NCBI GenBank assembly: GCA_964223495.1
Contig: CAXQGL010000029.1
Coordinates: 1-64,000 of the forward strand
Direction: 5' to 3'
From: UBA8752 sp964223495
GTDB lineage: Bacteria > Bacteroidota > Bacteroidia > Flavobacteriales_D > Sanyastnellaceae
DNA length: 64,000 nucleotides
Part shown: positions 17,513 through 25,807 of the stretch, in pieces
Position numbering within the stretch: the stretch's first letter is position 1
How the letters are laid out: each line of letters starts with the position of its first letter
Notes under the pieces: model-generated
Databases searched by the model: none
Seen by the model: only the letters and a program-made list of their open reading frames with translations
What the model was told of the DNA's origin: nothing
Translations under genes and position numbers: made by a program

Positions 17513-18892
17513 ATGCGCCACATCCTCCTTTCCGTTGCCAATGTCTGCCGCGTTCTCGTCGGAGCGTTGTTTGTCGTCTCGGGTTTGATCAAGATCAACG
17601 ATGCCCTCGGATTCATGTACAAACTCGAGGAGTATTTCGAACCGGGTGCCTTGAACCTCGAGGCGTGGACGCCCTGGGCATTGGAGCTCGGCATGCTCGC
17701 CTCCATCGGCGAGGTGCTGCTGGGCGTGGCCTTGCTCGTCGGTGCATTGCCCAGGCTCACGACCGCATTGACCCTCGTCCTGATGCTGTTCTTCACCTGG
17801 CTGACGTGGTATACCGATCACTGCGACCCCTTCGGGAGTAAGACCATCGTGGAGAATGGCATTGAAGTGGAGATTCCGAACCAATGCGTCCTCAGTTGCG
17901 GCTGTTTCGGAAACGCCATTCCATTGACACCCCATGAGAGTTTCATCAAGGATGTCGTCCTGCTTATTCTGCTGTTGCCGATTCTGCTCAGCGGATGGAC
18001 TGCAGGCTATGGGCTCAACGAGCGCAGCCGATCCATCTGGATGTATACGGGAGCCCTTGGGGTGACCTGGGTGTTCGCGGAAACCATGCTTGAATGGAGC
18101 TTTCCGACCCTGTTTCTCGCGATGGGCCTGCTTGCCGCGGAAGGCGTGAGGCGCCGATGGAAGTGGGAAGGGAAGGAATGGGCCATGGCCGTGGGCGTAC
18201 TGCTCGTGGCCGTGGGCTTCCAGGCATACACGTTGCGTCATCTGCCGGTCAAGGACTATCGCCCCTATGCCGTGGGGCAGGACATCAACCGGAACATGGC
18301 TTCCGCTGATGACCTGGGGCTCGATCCGCCGGTATTCGACAAGGAAGTCCGTTTCTTCAACGGGACTTCAGGAGACGACACCCTCGTGCTGCAGTCGGCC
18401 TACATGGAAGGCAAATTGTGGCAGGATGAGGCTTTCAAGGGGAAGTTCCCCGAGGCCGATTGGGATGGTGCACGGGAGTTCAAGGTGTCGGACGGCTATG
18501 AACCATTGATCTTCGACCTCGATGCGACCGATGGCGATGGAGAGAGCCACCTCGCCGAATTGCTGGGAGCAGGATACACCCTGCTCCACATTTCCAAGGA
18601 CCTCGAAGCGTCTGAAGCACGCGCCCAAGAAGAGATCAATACGCTTTTTGCTGCAGCGGAAGCAGCCGGTTGGCGCACCGCGGCCCTGACTCCGGCCACA
18701 GCGGAGGACGCGGATGCATACAAAGCGAAGCACGGGGCGGAGTACCCTTTCTATTCCACGGACCCTACCGAGCTCAAGATTGTGGTCAGGAGCAATCCGG
18801 GGGTGGTGTTGATCTCGAATGGGGTCGTCGAGAATAAATGGGCCTGGCGGGATGTTCCGGACGGGCTGGAAGCGCTGGGCGCCACGGATTGA
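17513..18892 (+). CDS. BT_3928-type DoxX-family membrane protein
   Basis: The start at 17513 (MRHILLSVANVCRVLVGALF) gives the normal N-terminal helix; an in-frame ATG 54 bases upstream is untypical. Four DoxX-like helices with GLIKINDALGFMYKLEEYF and a Cys-rich loop (CVLSCGCFGNAIPLTP) are followed by further helices (about residues 160-235). A C-terminal soluble domain of about 200 residues resembles a thioredoxin-like fold without an obvious CxxC, ending near ELKIVVRSNPGVVLISNG. This is the BT_3928 family conserved beside folP and DUF1599 genes in Bacteroidota. The role is unknown; DoxX proteins are linked to redox or thiosulfate metabolism in other contexts. Confidence 0.85.
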   Translation: MRHILLSVANVCRVLVGALFVVSGLIKINDALGFMYKLEEYFEPGALNLEAWTPWALELGMLASIGEVLLGVALLVGALPRLTTALTLVLMLFFTWLTWYTDHCDPFGSKTIVENGIEVEIPNQCVLSCGCFGNAIPLTPHESFIKDVVLLILLLPILLSGWTAGYGLNERSRSIWMYTGALGVTWVFAETMLEWSFPTLFLAMGLLAAEGVRRRWKWEGKEWAMAVGVLLVAVGFQAYTLRHLPVKDYRPYAVGQDINRNMASADDLGLDPPVFDKEVRFFNGTSGDDTLVLQSAYMEGKLWQDEAFKGKFPEADWDGAREFKVSDGYEPLIFDLDATDGDGESHLAELLGAGYTLLHISKDLEASEARAQEEINTLFAAAEAAGWRTAALTPATAEDADAYKAKHGAEYPFYSTDPTELKIVVRSNPGVVLISNGVVENKWAWRDVPDGLEALGATD

Positions 18893-18896
18893 GCGG

Positions 18897-19898
18897 ATGG
18901 GGTTGTACGGTCGCCTGCGGAAATTGTGTCGGGGACTGGCGGTCCTGTGGGGCAGCTTCACTTTGGTGTTCCTGATCTTCACTGCTGTTCCCGATCCCGC
19001 CCGTGAATTGGCCGGTCAACAGGCCGATCCTGAGGTCATCGCGGACATCCGGGCGCGTTTCGGATTGGACCAACCGGCACATGTGCGCTATTGGAACGCC
19101 CTCAAGGCGCTTTCGCCTTTGGGGCACAGGGCGGATGGCAGCTGGGGTTTGCGTTCGCCGTCGTTGGGCATGAGTTATGTCCAGCCCGAAAGCGTGGGTT
19201 CCCTGCTGTGGAAAGCCCTTCCCGCGACGGTCATGTTGGCGCTGGTTGCCCTGGGCATGGCCATCCTGCTCGGACTCCCGATGGGATTGTGGGCGGCGCG
19301 ACATCCCGGAGGTTGGTTTGATCGCGTGGTCGTGGGAGGCAGTGTCCTCGGCATGAGTGCACCTTCCTTTTTCATGGCCATCCTGATCGGTTACGTATTT
19401 GCGGTGCGCTGGGGTGGTTGGACCGGTTTGCCGCTGACGGGCAGTCTCTGGGACCTCGACTCTGACGGGAGAACGGTCCTCGCGGCGCGCAACCTGATCC
19501 TGCCCGCCTTCACGCTCGGGCTTCGGCCGCTGGCGGTGTTGTCACAACTCATGAGGGGGGCGGCACTCGATGTGCTCGGTGCTCCCCATGTACAGACAGC
19601 CCGCGCCTTCGGTGCCGATGAGGGCGAGGTCATGCGGCATCATGTCCTCCGCAATGCGCTGAATCCCGTGGTGACCGCGGCCAGCGGATGGCTGGCCCAG
19701 ATGTTGGCAGGCGCGGTCTTCGTGGAGTTCGTCTTCGGGTGGAGGGGACTGGGGTTCCTGTTGTTCGAAGCACTGGAACGCCACGACCTGCCGGTTGTGA
19801 TGGGAGGCGTGCTTACGGTGAGCTTCACTTTCGTTCTGGTGAACGCCCTTTCGGATCTGGCGTACCGATGGCTGGACCCCCGAGCCGCTCAGGCGTGA
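18897..19898 (+). CDS. DppB-like ABC transporter permease
   Basis: The 333-residue inner-membrane protein (start MGLYGRLRKLCRG) is 4 bases after the stop of the DoxX gene. It has about six transmembrane helices and the binding-protein-dependent transport signature: RAFGADEGEVMRHHVLRNAL is the EAA loop that contacts the ATPase, followed by FGWRGLGFLLFEAL. Strongest similarity is to peptide/nickel permease DppB. No second permease, ATPase or binding protein gene is adjacent, so partners must be elsewhere. The stop overlaps the stop region of the convergent aminotransferase gene by 10 bases. Confidence 0.87.
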   Translation: MGLYGRLRKLCRGLAVLWGSFTLVFLIFTAVPDPARELAGQQADPEVIADIRARFGLDQPAHVRYWNALKALSPLGHRADGSWGLRSPSLGMSYVQPESVGSLLWKALPATVMLALVALGMAILLGLPMGLWAARHPGGWFDRVVVGGSVLGMSAPSFFMAILIGYVFAVRWGGWTGLPLTGSLWDLDSDGRTVLAARNLILPAFTLGLRPLAVLSQLMRGAALDVLGAPHVQTARAFGADEGEVMRHHVLRNALNPVVTAASGWLAQMLAGAVFVEFVFGWRGLGFLLFEALERHDLPVVMGGVLTVSFTFVLVNALSDLAYRWLDPRAAQA

Positions 19899-20752
19899 AG
19901 CTCGGCAGCGACGAGGTCGTTTAGCGCCCTGACCAATTGTTGCGTGGTCGAATTGAAGTAGCGCTTGGTCCTGTAGCTGCCCACCCAGCGCAGGCCTTGA
20001 ACCGCATTGGACAGGAAGACTTCATCGGCAATGAGCAGATTCTGTGGCGTCAGGTTGCATTCATACACCTTCATTCCCGCCTTCAGCGCAATGTTGATGA
20101 TCTCCGTCCGCATGATGCCGGCGGTGGCACCCCCATCCAAACCGGGGGTGTACAGTACTCCGTTCGAGACGAGGAACAGGTTTGACGCCGTGCTTTCAAT
20201 GATGCCCATGCGGTCATTCTGGATCAGGGCCGTGTCGAGGTTGTTCTCCCGTGCCCAAAGGCCGCTTTGGATGTAGATGCTGGAGGCGATGTTCTTGAAC
20301 TTGGTCAAGTGGTTCGGCGTGCACTTCATCTCGGGATAGATGTCCACGGACAGTCCCTTTTCATTGAGCGCGTAGTCGGATGTGGCCAGCGGTTCAGCTG
20401 TCATCACCACATCGAGGTCGTTTTCTTCCGGTGAATAATAACCGGGGCTGCGCCTGCTGAGCGTCATCCGGATGCGGGCGCTGTCTTCAATTCCCTGAGC
20501 TTCGAGAAGGCGTTCGATGTCCTTCCGGATTTCTCCCGGGGTGAAATTGAGCGGAGGGTGGATCCTGTGGGCCTTGAGGCCTTCCCTCATCCGTTGGTAG
20601 TGGCTCCCGAGAAACAGCGGCATGCCCCGCGTGACCCTGATGGTCTCAAAAATGCCGTCAGCATAGAGAAATCCGCGGTTGCTCAATGCAATGACAGGAG
20701 CATCCTCACCACCGAAGGACCGCAATTCGCCGTTGTACAGGAGATGCGCCAC
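19889..20752 (-). CDS. Class IV PLP-dependent aminotransferase (BCAT/ADC-lyase type)
   Basis: The 287-residue enzyme has the fold-type IV features: NRGFLYADGIFETIRV at the N-terminus, the PLP lysine in LTKFKNIASS (about residue 150), and the conserved ESTASNLFLV and GATAGIMRTEI blocks. Sequence fits either a branched-chain amino-acid aminotransferase or 4-amino-4-deoxychorismate lyase (PabC), which makes 4-aminobenzoate; the position near folP is compatible with the latter but not decisive. It is downstream of the GmhB-like gene by 9 bases. Confidence 0.87.
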   Translation of the reverse strand: MAHLLYNGELRSFGGEDAPVIALSNRGFLYADGIFETIRVTRGMPLFLGSHYQRMREGLKAHRIHPPLNFTPGEIRKDIERLLEAQGIEDSARIRMTLSRRSPGYYSPEENDLDVVMTAEPLATSDYALNEKGLSVDIYPEMKCTPNHLTKFKNIASSIYIQSGLWARENNLDTALIQNDRMGIIESTASNLFLVSNGVLYTPGLDGGATAGIMRTEIINIALKAGMKVYECNLTPQNLLIADEVFLSNAVQGLRWVGSYRTKRYFNSTTQQLVRALNDLVAAELHA

Positions 20753-20761
20753 ACCGCGAAA

Positions 20762-21292
20762 TTAAGCGCCGGTTGCGAGGGGCAGCGACAACCATTGTGA
20801 AAGGGGGGCATTCGGACGCATCAGAACACCGTGCCTGATCCCCGCACCGAGGGCGCATTCGATGTCCCGGGCCTTGTCACCGAACATCCAACACCGGTCC
20901 GGATCGAGCGCGTGACGGGCCAAGGCCCGCTCAACCATGAGCGAACCCGGTTTTCTGCTCAGGCTATTGCCGAAGTCGGGGTGGTGTGGACTGTAAAAGA
21001 TGTCGGCCAAGGGCGCACCGGAATCGGACGCCACCTTTCGGAGGTGATCATGGATCCGATGGACTGCTTCGTGCGAATACCGCCCCTTGGCGATCCCTCC
21101 CTGGTTGGTGATGAGGATGAGCAGGAATCCCGCCGAATGCCATGACCTGAGCGTATCCATGACCGTGGGCAGGATGTGGAACTCCTCGAGGCAGGTCGTG
21201 TAGTCTCCCGGGTCGTGGTTGATGACGCCATCCCGGTCGAGCAGGATGGCAGCCCGTCGTACAGGAGGAGGGGTGGGGGTATGCACTTTCAT
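20762..21292 (-). CDS. HAD-IIIA phosphatase, GmhB-like with degenerate zinc loop
   Basis: The 176-residue protein has LLDRDGVINHDPGDY (HAD motif I with the two Asp), ITNQGGIAKGRY (motif II), SRKPGSL (motif III Lys) and WMFGDKARDIECALGAGI (motif IV). This is the D-glycero-beta-D-manno-heptose-1,7-bisphosphate 7-phosphatase (GmhB) family, which acts in LPS core heptose synthesis. The zinc-binding loop that normally reads CxHxP then CxCRKP here reads SPHHPDFGNSLSRKP: all three cysteines are replaced, so zinc is probably not bound. It could be a GmhB variant or an imidazole-glycerol/histidinol-phosphatase-like relative. It lies 3 bases downstream of csaA. Confidence 0.83.
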   Translation of the reverse strand: MKVHTPTPPPVRRAAILLDRDGVINHDPGDYTTCLEEFHILPTVMDTLRSWHSAGFLLILITNQGGIAKGRYSHEAVHRIHDHLRKVASDSGAPLADIFYSPHHPDFGNSLSRKPGSLMVERALARHALDPDRCWMFGDKARDIECALGAGIRHGVLMRPNAPLSQWLSLPLATGA

Positions 21293-21295
21293 GCT

Positions 21296-21637
21296 TCAGG
21301 CAATGGGCGTACCGGGTGCGACGGATGCGGGTACTTCGAGCAGGCTGACGTGATCTTCATGCACAGCCCCCAGGACGAGGCAGCAGCTCATGTGGCGGCC
21401 CACCTGTTTCGGAGGCACATTCACGAGGGCCACCACTTGCTTGCCCTCGAGTTCTTCCGGGGAATAGTCTCCCACAAGCTGAGCGGTGGATTTGAGCACA
21501 CCCATCGGACCGAAATCCACAAGGAGTACATACGCCGGTCTCCGCGCTTCTTCCAGCAGCTCTGCGGATTGTACCGTGCCCACCCGAAGATCACACGCAG
21601 CGAAATCAGCGGGGTCTATGGTGGGCTTGGGTTTCAT
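21296..21637 (-). CDS. csaA: CsaA-type tRNA-binding/chaperone protein
   Basis: The 113-residue protein has the EMAP-II/Trbp111-like OB fold of CsaA: CDLRVGTVQSAELLEEARRP, VDFGPMGVLKSTAQLVGDY, VALVNVPPKQVGRHMS and CLVLGAV. CsaA proteins bind tRNA non-specifically and in Bacillus act as secretion chaperones. It is the first gene of a minus-strand unit csaA, gmhB-like, aminotransferase and is divergent from the methylmalonyl-CoA mutase gene (58-base gap that must hold both promoters). Confidence 0.9.
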   Translation of the reverse strand: MKPKPTIDPADFAACDLRVGTVQSAELLEEARRPAYVLLVDFGPMGVLKSTAQLVGDYSPEELEGKQVVALVNVPPKQVGRHMSCCLVLGAVHEDHVSLLEVPASVAPGTPIA

Positions 21638-21695
21638 TGGGGATACGGCTTTTGGGACTCGAAAAATAGGGGCGCAAGCCCGTTAACTTGGCCCC

Positions 21696-24600
21696 ATGGA
21701 AGAGTCGGTTCGCGCAGCGGGTTCGTGGAAGGAATGGGTCGAGGCCGTCAAGGCGCAGTCCAGGGGAGGGGAGGCATCGGTCCATGCTGAGTTGGAGGGT
21801 GAGTTGGTCTGTCCGGTCTACCATCCGGCGCGGCCCATGGAAACTTCGGGTGTCTTGACGGATGGGGCTTGGTTGCTGCGGGGATCCGTGCGGAAGGCGT
21901 CCGGCGTGATGCCGGCGCTGGAAGGAGGGGTGGAGGTGCTGCGCTGCATTGGATGTGACGATCCCAAGCGATGGATGGCTGGGGTGGAGCGCGAGTACGT
22001 CGAGGTCGAGTTCATTGGCGGCACGGACATCGAAGCCTTGGCCGAAACGGACACCATGCCCGTGAGGGGAGGGGTGCTGTTGGATTGGTGGTCCACTGCA
22101 GATTCGGAAATGATCCGGACCCACGCCAAAGCCGTATCCAGATTGGGTTCGGAAAAGCTTCGCACAGTGTCCCTGGCGGATCCGAGATTCACCGATGGGG
22201 CCTGGTCGACCGCGGCCTCACTGGCTTTGCTGTTTCACGCGTGCACGGCATTGTCTGAGCAATTGAACGGACTCGAAAGGGCATCAGTGGATGTGGCCCT
22301 GGATGCGGACCCCATTGTATCTATGGCTGCGATGGAGGCGATGAGGCGCCTGCTGTCGAGGCGGTGGACACAGGATCATTGGCCGAGGCTGACCGCGGTA
22401 TGCAATCCTCACGGGTTCAGTGGAGCGGAAGGACGGGAGAATCTGGTCAGGCAGTCCATTCAATTGGTTGGAGGCGCCCTTTCGGCGATTCCTGCACTCG
22501 ATGCAGGCCGTTCCACGGTTCCGGGCAAGTCTCCGGTGGACATGGAGGACTTGGACAAATGGGGCAGGAATGTGCTTCACATGTTGCGGGAGGAATGCAG
22601 ACTGGGAACGGGTCCTTCCGTCGTTTCACCCCTGATTGACAGCCTGGCGGAAACCATCTTGGAAGGCACCGACCGCTACCTCGAATTGTGGCAGGGTCTG
22701 GATGCCCACACGGTCCATGATCGTGGCCCGGCGGCATGGTCGATCGAGACGGTGCGCTTGGAGCAGCCCGCTGAAGCACAGGACGAGCCGATGCATTGGG
22801 AGGGCCATGGTGCAGGTGTCCATCCCTATCTCCGGGGGCCCTATGCCAGCATGTATACGAGCAGGCCCTGGACCATCCGGCAGTATGCGGGATTCAGCAC
22901 CGCCGAAGAATCCAATGCCTTCTACAGGCGCAATCTGGCTGCTGGTCAGAAGGGATTGAGTGTGGCATTCGACCTCGCGACCCACCGTGGATATGACAGT
23001 GACCACCCTCGGGTATCCGGGGATGTGGGCAAGGCCGGAGTGGCCATCGACAGCGTGGAGGACATGAAGCTGTTGTTTGAGGGGATTCCGCTGGATGCCA
23101 TGTCCGTTTCCATGACGATGAACGGGGCGGTATTGCCCGTGATGGCCTTCTACATCGTGGCGGCCGAGGAACAGGGCGTGGCGGCCGCAAAGCTCTCCGG
23201 CACGATCCAGAATGACATCCTGAAGGAGTTCATGGTGCGCAATACGTTCATCTATCCTCCCGCCCCGAGCATGCGCATCATCAGCGACATTTTCGCCTAC
23301 ACCGCGCAATGCATGCCCAAGTTCAATTCGATCAGCATCTCCGGATATCACATGCAGGAGGCCGGCGCCACACCGGAACTCGAATTGGCCTACACCATCG
23401 CCAATGGACTGTCCTATGTCAAGGCGGGTGTGGAGGCGGGCCTCGATGTGGATGAGTTTGCTCCGCGATTGAGCTTCTTCTGGGGCATCGGAATGGACCT
23501 CGTTTCCGAAGTGGCCAAGCTGAGGGCGGGACGGCTTCTGTGGGCACGCTGGATGGCGCAGTTCGAACCGCGCAATCCGCGTTCCTCCATGTTGCGCACC
23601 CATTGTCAGACCAGCGGATGGACGTTGACCGAGCAGGACCCCCTCAACAACGTGGGGCGGACGGCAATCGAAGCCCTGGCGGCAGTTTGGGGTGGGACGC
23701 AAAGCCTGCACACCAATTCTCTGGATGAGGCGATTGCCCTGCCCACGGACGATACGGCCAAGGTGGCACGGAATACCCAGCTGATTCTGCAAGGCGAAGC
23801 GGGAACGACGCGATGGGTGGATCCCTTGGGAGGCGATGCCCGCATCGCGGAAAGAACGGCGGAGCTGGTGGATGCCGCCGATGCCATCATCCGGGATATG
23901 CAGGAGGCCGGAGGCATGCCGGTGGCCATAGAGCAGGGGCTGCCCATGCGTGGCATCGAGACCGCAGCCGCGGAAAAGCAATCCCGAATCGATGGCGGAA
24001 TGGACAAGATCGTCGGGCTCAACCTGTTCCCAGGGGCTGCACCGGAGTCGATGGAGGTGCTCAGGGTCGATCACCACAGCGTTTTGGAGGGGCAATGTGC
24101 GCGGTTGGACCGGTTGCGCAAGGACCGGGATGCTGATGCGGTCTCCATTGCCCTGACTGCCCTGGAACAGGGAGCGCGGAATGGCGGCAATCTGCTCGAA
24201 CTCTCCGTTGCGGCGGCCCGGGTCCGGTGCACCCTCGGGGAGATATCGGAAGCGCTTGAACGCGAATTTGGACGCCACGTTCCGGTCAATCGTCCCGTTC
24301 GTGGTATTTTCAGGAAACACCTCGGAGCGAGGGAGGAATTCAGAAACGCCGTGCAGCGAGCCACCCGATTTTCAGAACTCGTCGGCCGTCAGCCGCGCAT
24401 TCTCGTGGCCAAGATGGGCCAGGATGGGCATGACAGGGGGGCCAAGGTGATTGCCAGTGCTTTCGCGGACCTCGGGTTCGATGTGGACCTCGGCTCACTC
24501 TTCCAGACGCCCGAAGAGGTGGCGCGGCAGGCAGTGGAGAGCGATGTGCACGTGGTCGGCGTTTCCACGCTCGCTGCAGGCCACCTCGCGCTGGTACCGG

Positions 24601-24785
24601 CCCTCGTCGAGGCGCTGGCCCTGGCGGGAAGGGAGGACATGCTGGTCGTTGTGGGCGGGGTGATTCCCCGCGAGGATTATGCGGAACTGTACCGTGCAGG
24701 TGTGACCGCCATCTTCGGGCCGGGAACGCCTGTGGTCCAATCCGCCACCCGCATCCTGGACCTGCTGTTGGAAGCGTATTCCTGA
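21696..24785 (+). CDS. Fused small-large methylmalonyl-CoA mutase (MutA-MutB in one chain)
   Basis: The 1029-residue protein contains a complete large subunit from about residue 366: HPYLRGPYASMYTSRPWTIR, TIQNDILKEFMVRN, MQEAGATPELELAY, MLRTHCQTSGWTLTEQDP and the C-terminal B12 domain (KMGQDGHDRGAKVIASAF) with the DxHxxG base-off ligand. Residues 1-360 resemble a shortened small subunit (MutA): LTAVCNPHGFSGAE and VVSPLIDSLAETILEGTDRY match its barrel and C-terminal end. Normally Bacteroidota encode two chains totalling about 1300 residues. The Tyr (YTSRPWT) and Arg (EFMVRN) that recognise methylmalonyl-CoA in the large subunit are kept. It interconverts (R)-methylmalonyl-CoA and succinyl-CoA. 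Confidence 0.9.
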   Translation: MEESVRAAGSWKEWVEAVKAQSRGGEASVHAELEGELVCPVYHPARPMETSGVLTDGAWLLRGSVRKASGVMPALEGGVEVLRCIGCDDPKRWMAGVEREYVEVEFIGGTDIEALAETDTMPVRGGVLLDWWSTADSEMIRTHAKAVSRLGSEKLRTVSLADPRFTDGAWSTAASLALLFHACTALSEQLNGLERASVDVALDADPIVSMAAMEAMRRLLSRRWTQDHWPRLTAVCNPHGFSGAEGRENLVRQSIQLVGGALSAIPALDAGRSTVPGKSPVDMEDLDKWGRNVLHMLREECRLGTGPSVVSPLIDSLAETILEGTDRYLELWQGLDAHTVHDRGPAAWSIETVRLEQPAEAQDEPMHWEGHGAGVHPYLRGPYASMYTSRPWTIRQYAGFSTAEESNAFYRRNLAAGQKGLSVAFDLATHRGYDSDHPRVSGDVGKAGVAIDSVEDMKLLFEGIPLDAMSVSMTMNGAVLPVMAFYIVAAEEQGVAAAKLSGTIQNDILKEFMVRNTFIYPPAPSMRIISDIFAYTAQCMPKFNSISISGYHMQEAGATPELELAYTIANGLSYVKAGVEAGLDVDEFAPRLSFFWGIGMDLVSEVAKLRAGRLLWARWMAQFEPRNPRSSMLRTHCQTSGWTLTEQDPLNNVGRTAIEALAAVWGGTQSLHTNSLDEAIALPTDDTAKVARNTQLILQGEAGTTRWVDPLGGDARIAERTAELVDAADAIIRDMQEAGGMPVAIEQGLPMRGIETAAAEKQSRIDGGMDKIVGLNLFPGAAPESMEVLRVDHHSVLEGQCARLDRLRKDRDADAVSIALTALEQGARNGGNLLELSVAAARVRCTLGEISEALEREFGRHVPVNRPVRGIFRKHLGAREEFRNAVQRATRFSELVGRQPRILVAKMGQDGHDRGAKVIASAFADLGFDVDLGSLFQTPEEVARQAVESDVHVVGVSTLAAGHLALVPALVEALALAGREDMLVVVGGVIPREDYAELYRAGVTAIFGPGTPVVQSATRILDLLLEAYS

Positions 24786-24792
24786 AGGCCGT

Positions 24793-25767
24793 TCAGAATC
24801 CTTCCGTACCGAGGGAAGCCGTGGGGTAGCGGTAGCCCCGGAGGATGTCATCCGCGGCCATGGCGGGTTTGCCAGCCAATTGTGCCATCTTGAGTCGGAC
24901 TGGACGGTCTCGCGTGCCGACCCACCATTCCTCCTCCGTCGTATGGCATTGTCCCGGTGTGAGTGATGGGACCGAATCGCCTGGTATCTCGAGGGAAACC
25001 CTGTGAATCTTGAATGTGGCGCCATTCAATGTGGACCAAGCCCCGGGAAAGGGCGTCATTCCCCTGACGAAGTCATGGATCGCTCGGGAGGAACGCCGCC
25101 AATCAATCCTCCCGTCCTGTCGGAAGAGCTTGGGGGCCTCCCGTTCCTTTCCTGTCAACAGACGATCCTGACTTATGCCTTTGATGTGGCCTTCGGAGAG
25201 TGCATCCAATGTGTCGCACAGGAGCCCTGCCCCCTCGTGCATGAGTTTGGAATACACTTCTCCGGCGGTTTCATCGGGAGCGATGGGGGTGCTCCGTTGC
25301 AAGAGCAATGCGCCCGTATCGATTTCCCGCGTAATGAAGAAGGAGGTGACCCCCGTCAGGAATGCTCCAGATGCCACGGCATGCTGGATCGGCGCGGCCC
25401 CGCGGAAATCGGGCAGCAGGCTGCCGTGAATGTTGATGGTGCCCATCCTTGGATGGGCCCATACCACCTCGGGCAGCATTCGAAATGCGACCACCACGTA
25501 TAGGTCCGCGTTCCATCGATCGAGCTGGGCGAGAAACTCCGGGCTGCGCAATCTGTCCGGTTGGGCCAAGGGCAATCGGAGCTCCTGCGCCGCAGATTTC
25601 ACCGCCGATCGGGTCATGTGTTGGCCCCGGCCGGCGGGCCGGTCAGGCGCCGTGACCACACCGACCACTTCGTGCCGGCCATCGCCGATGGCGCGCAGGG
25701 CACATTCCGCGAAGTCAGGCGTACCGAAAAAGACGACACGAAGGGGAGTAGCTGCAGGTTCCAACAC
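24793..25767 (-). CDS. fmt: Methionyl-tRNA formyltransferase
   Basis: The 324-residue enzyme formylates initiator Met-tRNA with 10-formyl-THF. Its N-terminal formyltransferase domain starts LRVVFFGTPDFAECAL, with the catalytic INIHGSLLPDFRGAAPIQ motif and the Asp in REIDTGALL. The C-terminal OB-like tRNA-binding domain (PFPGAWSTLNGATFKIHR) is present. It is convergent with the mutase gene (7-base gap) and probably part of the trmH-MATE-fmt minus-strand unit (40-base gap to the MATE gene). Confidence 0.95.
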   Translation of the reverse strand: MLEPAATPLRVVFFGTPDFAECALRAIGDGRHEVVGVVTAPDRPAGRGQHMTRSAVKSAAQELRLPLAQPDRLRSPEFLAQLDRWNADLYVVVAFRMLPEVVWAHPRMGTINIHGSLLPDFRGAAPIQHAVASGAFLTGVTSFFITREIDTGALLLQRSTPIAPDETAGEVYSKLMHEGAGLLCDTLDALSEGHIKGISQDRLLTGKEREAPKLFRQDGRIDWRRSSRAIHDFVRGMTPFPGAWSTLNGATFKIHRVSLEIPGDSVPSLTPGQCHTTEEEWWVGTRDRPVRLKMAQLAGKPAMAADDILRGYRYPTASLGTEGF

Positions 25768-25807
25768 GCGGCACGAAGGTAACGGTGGTACAGCCCACCT
25801 TCGGCAC

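Noticed and set aside
22626..24320. Long minus-strand open frame of 564 codons
   Set aside because: It is the antisense shadow of the methylmalonyl-CoA mutase gene in GC-rich DNA; no recognisable motif and His/Arg-rich composition.
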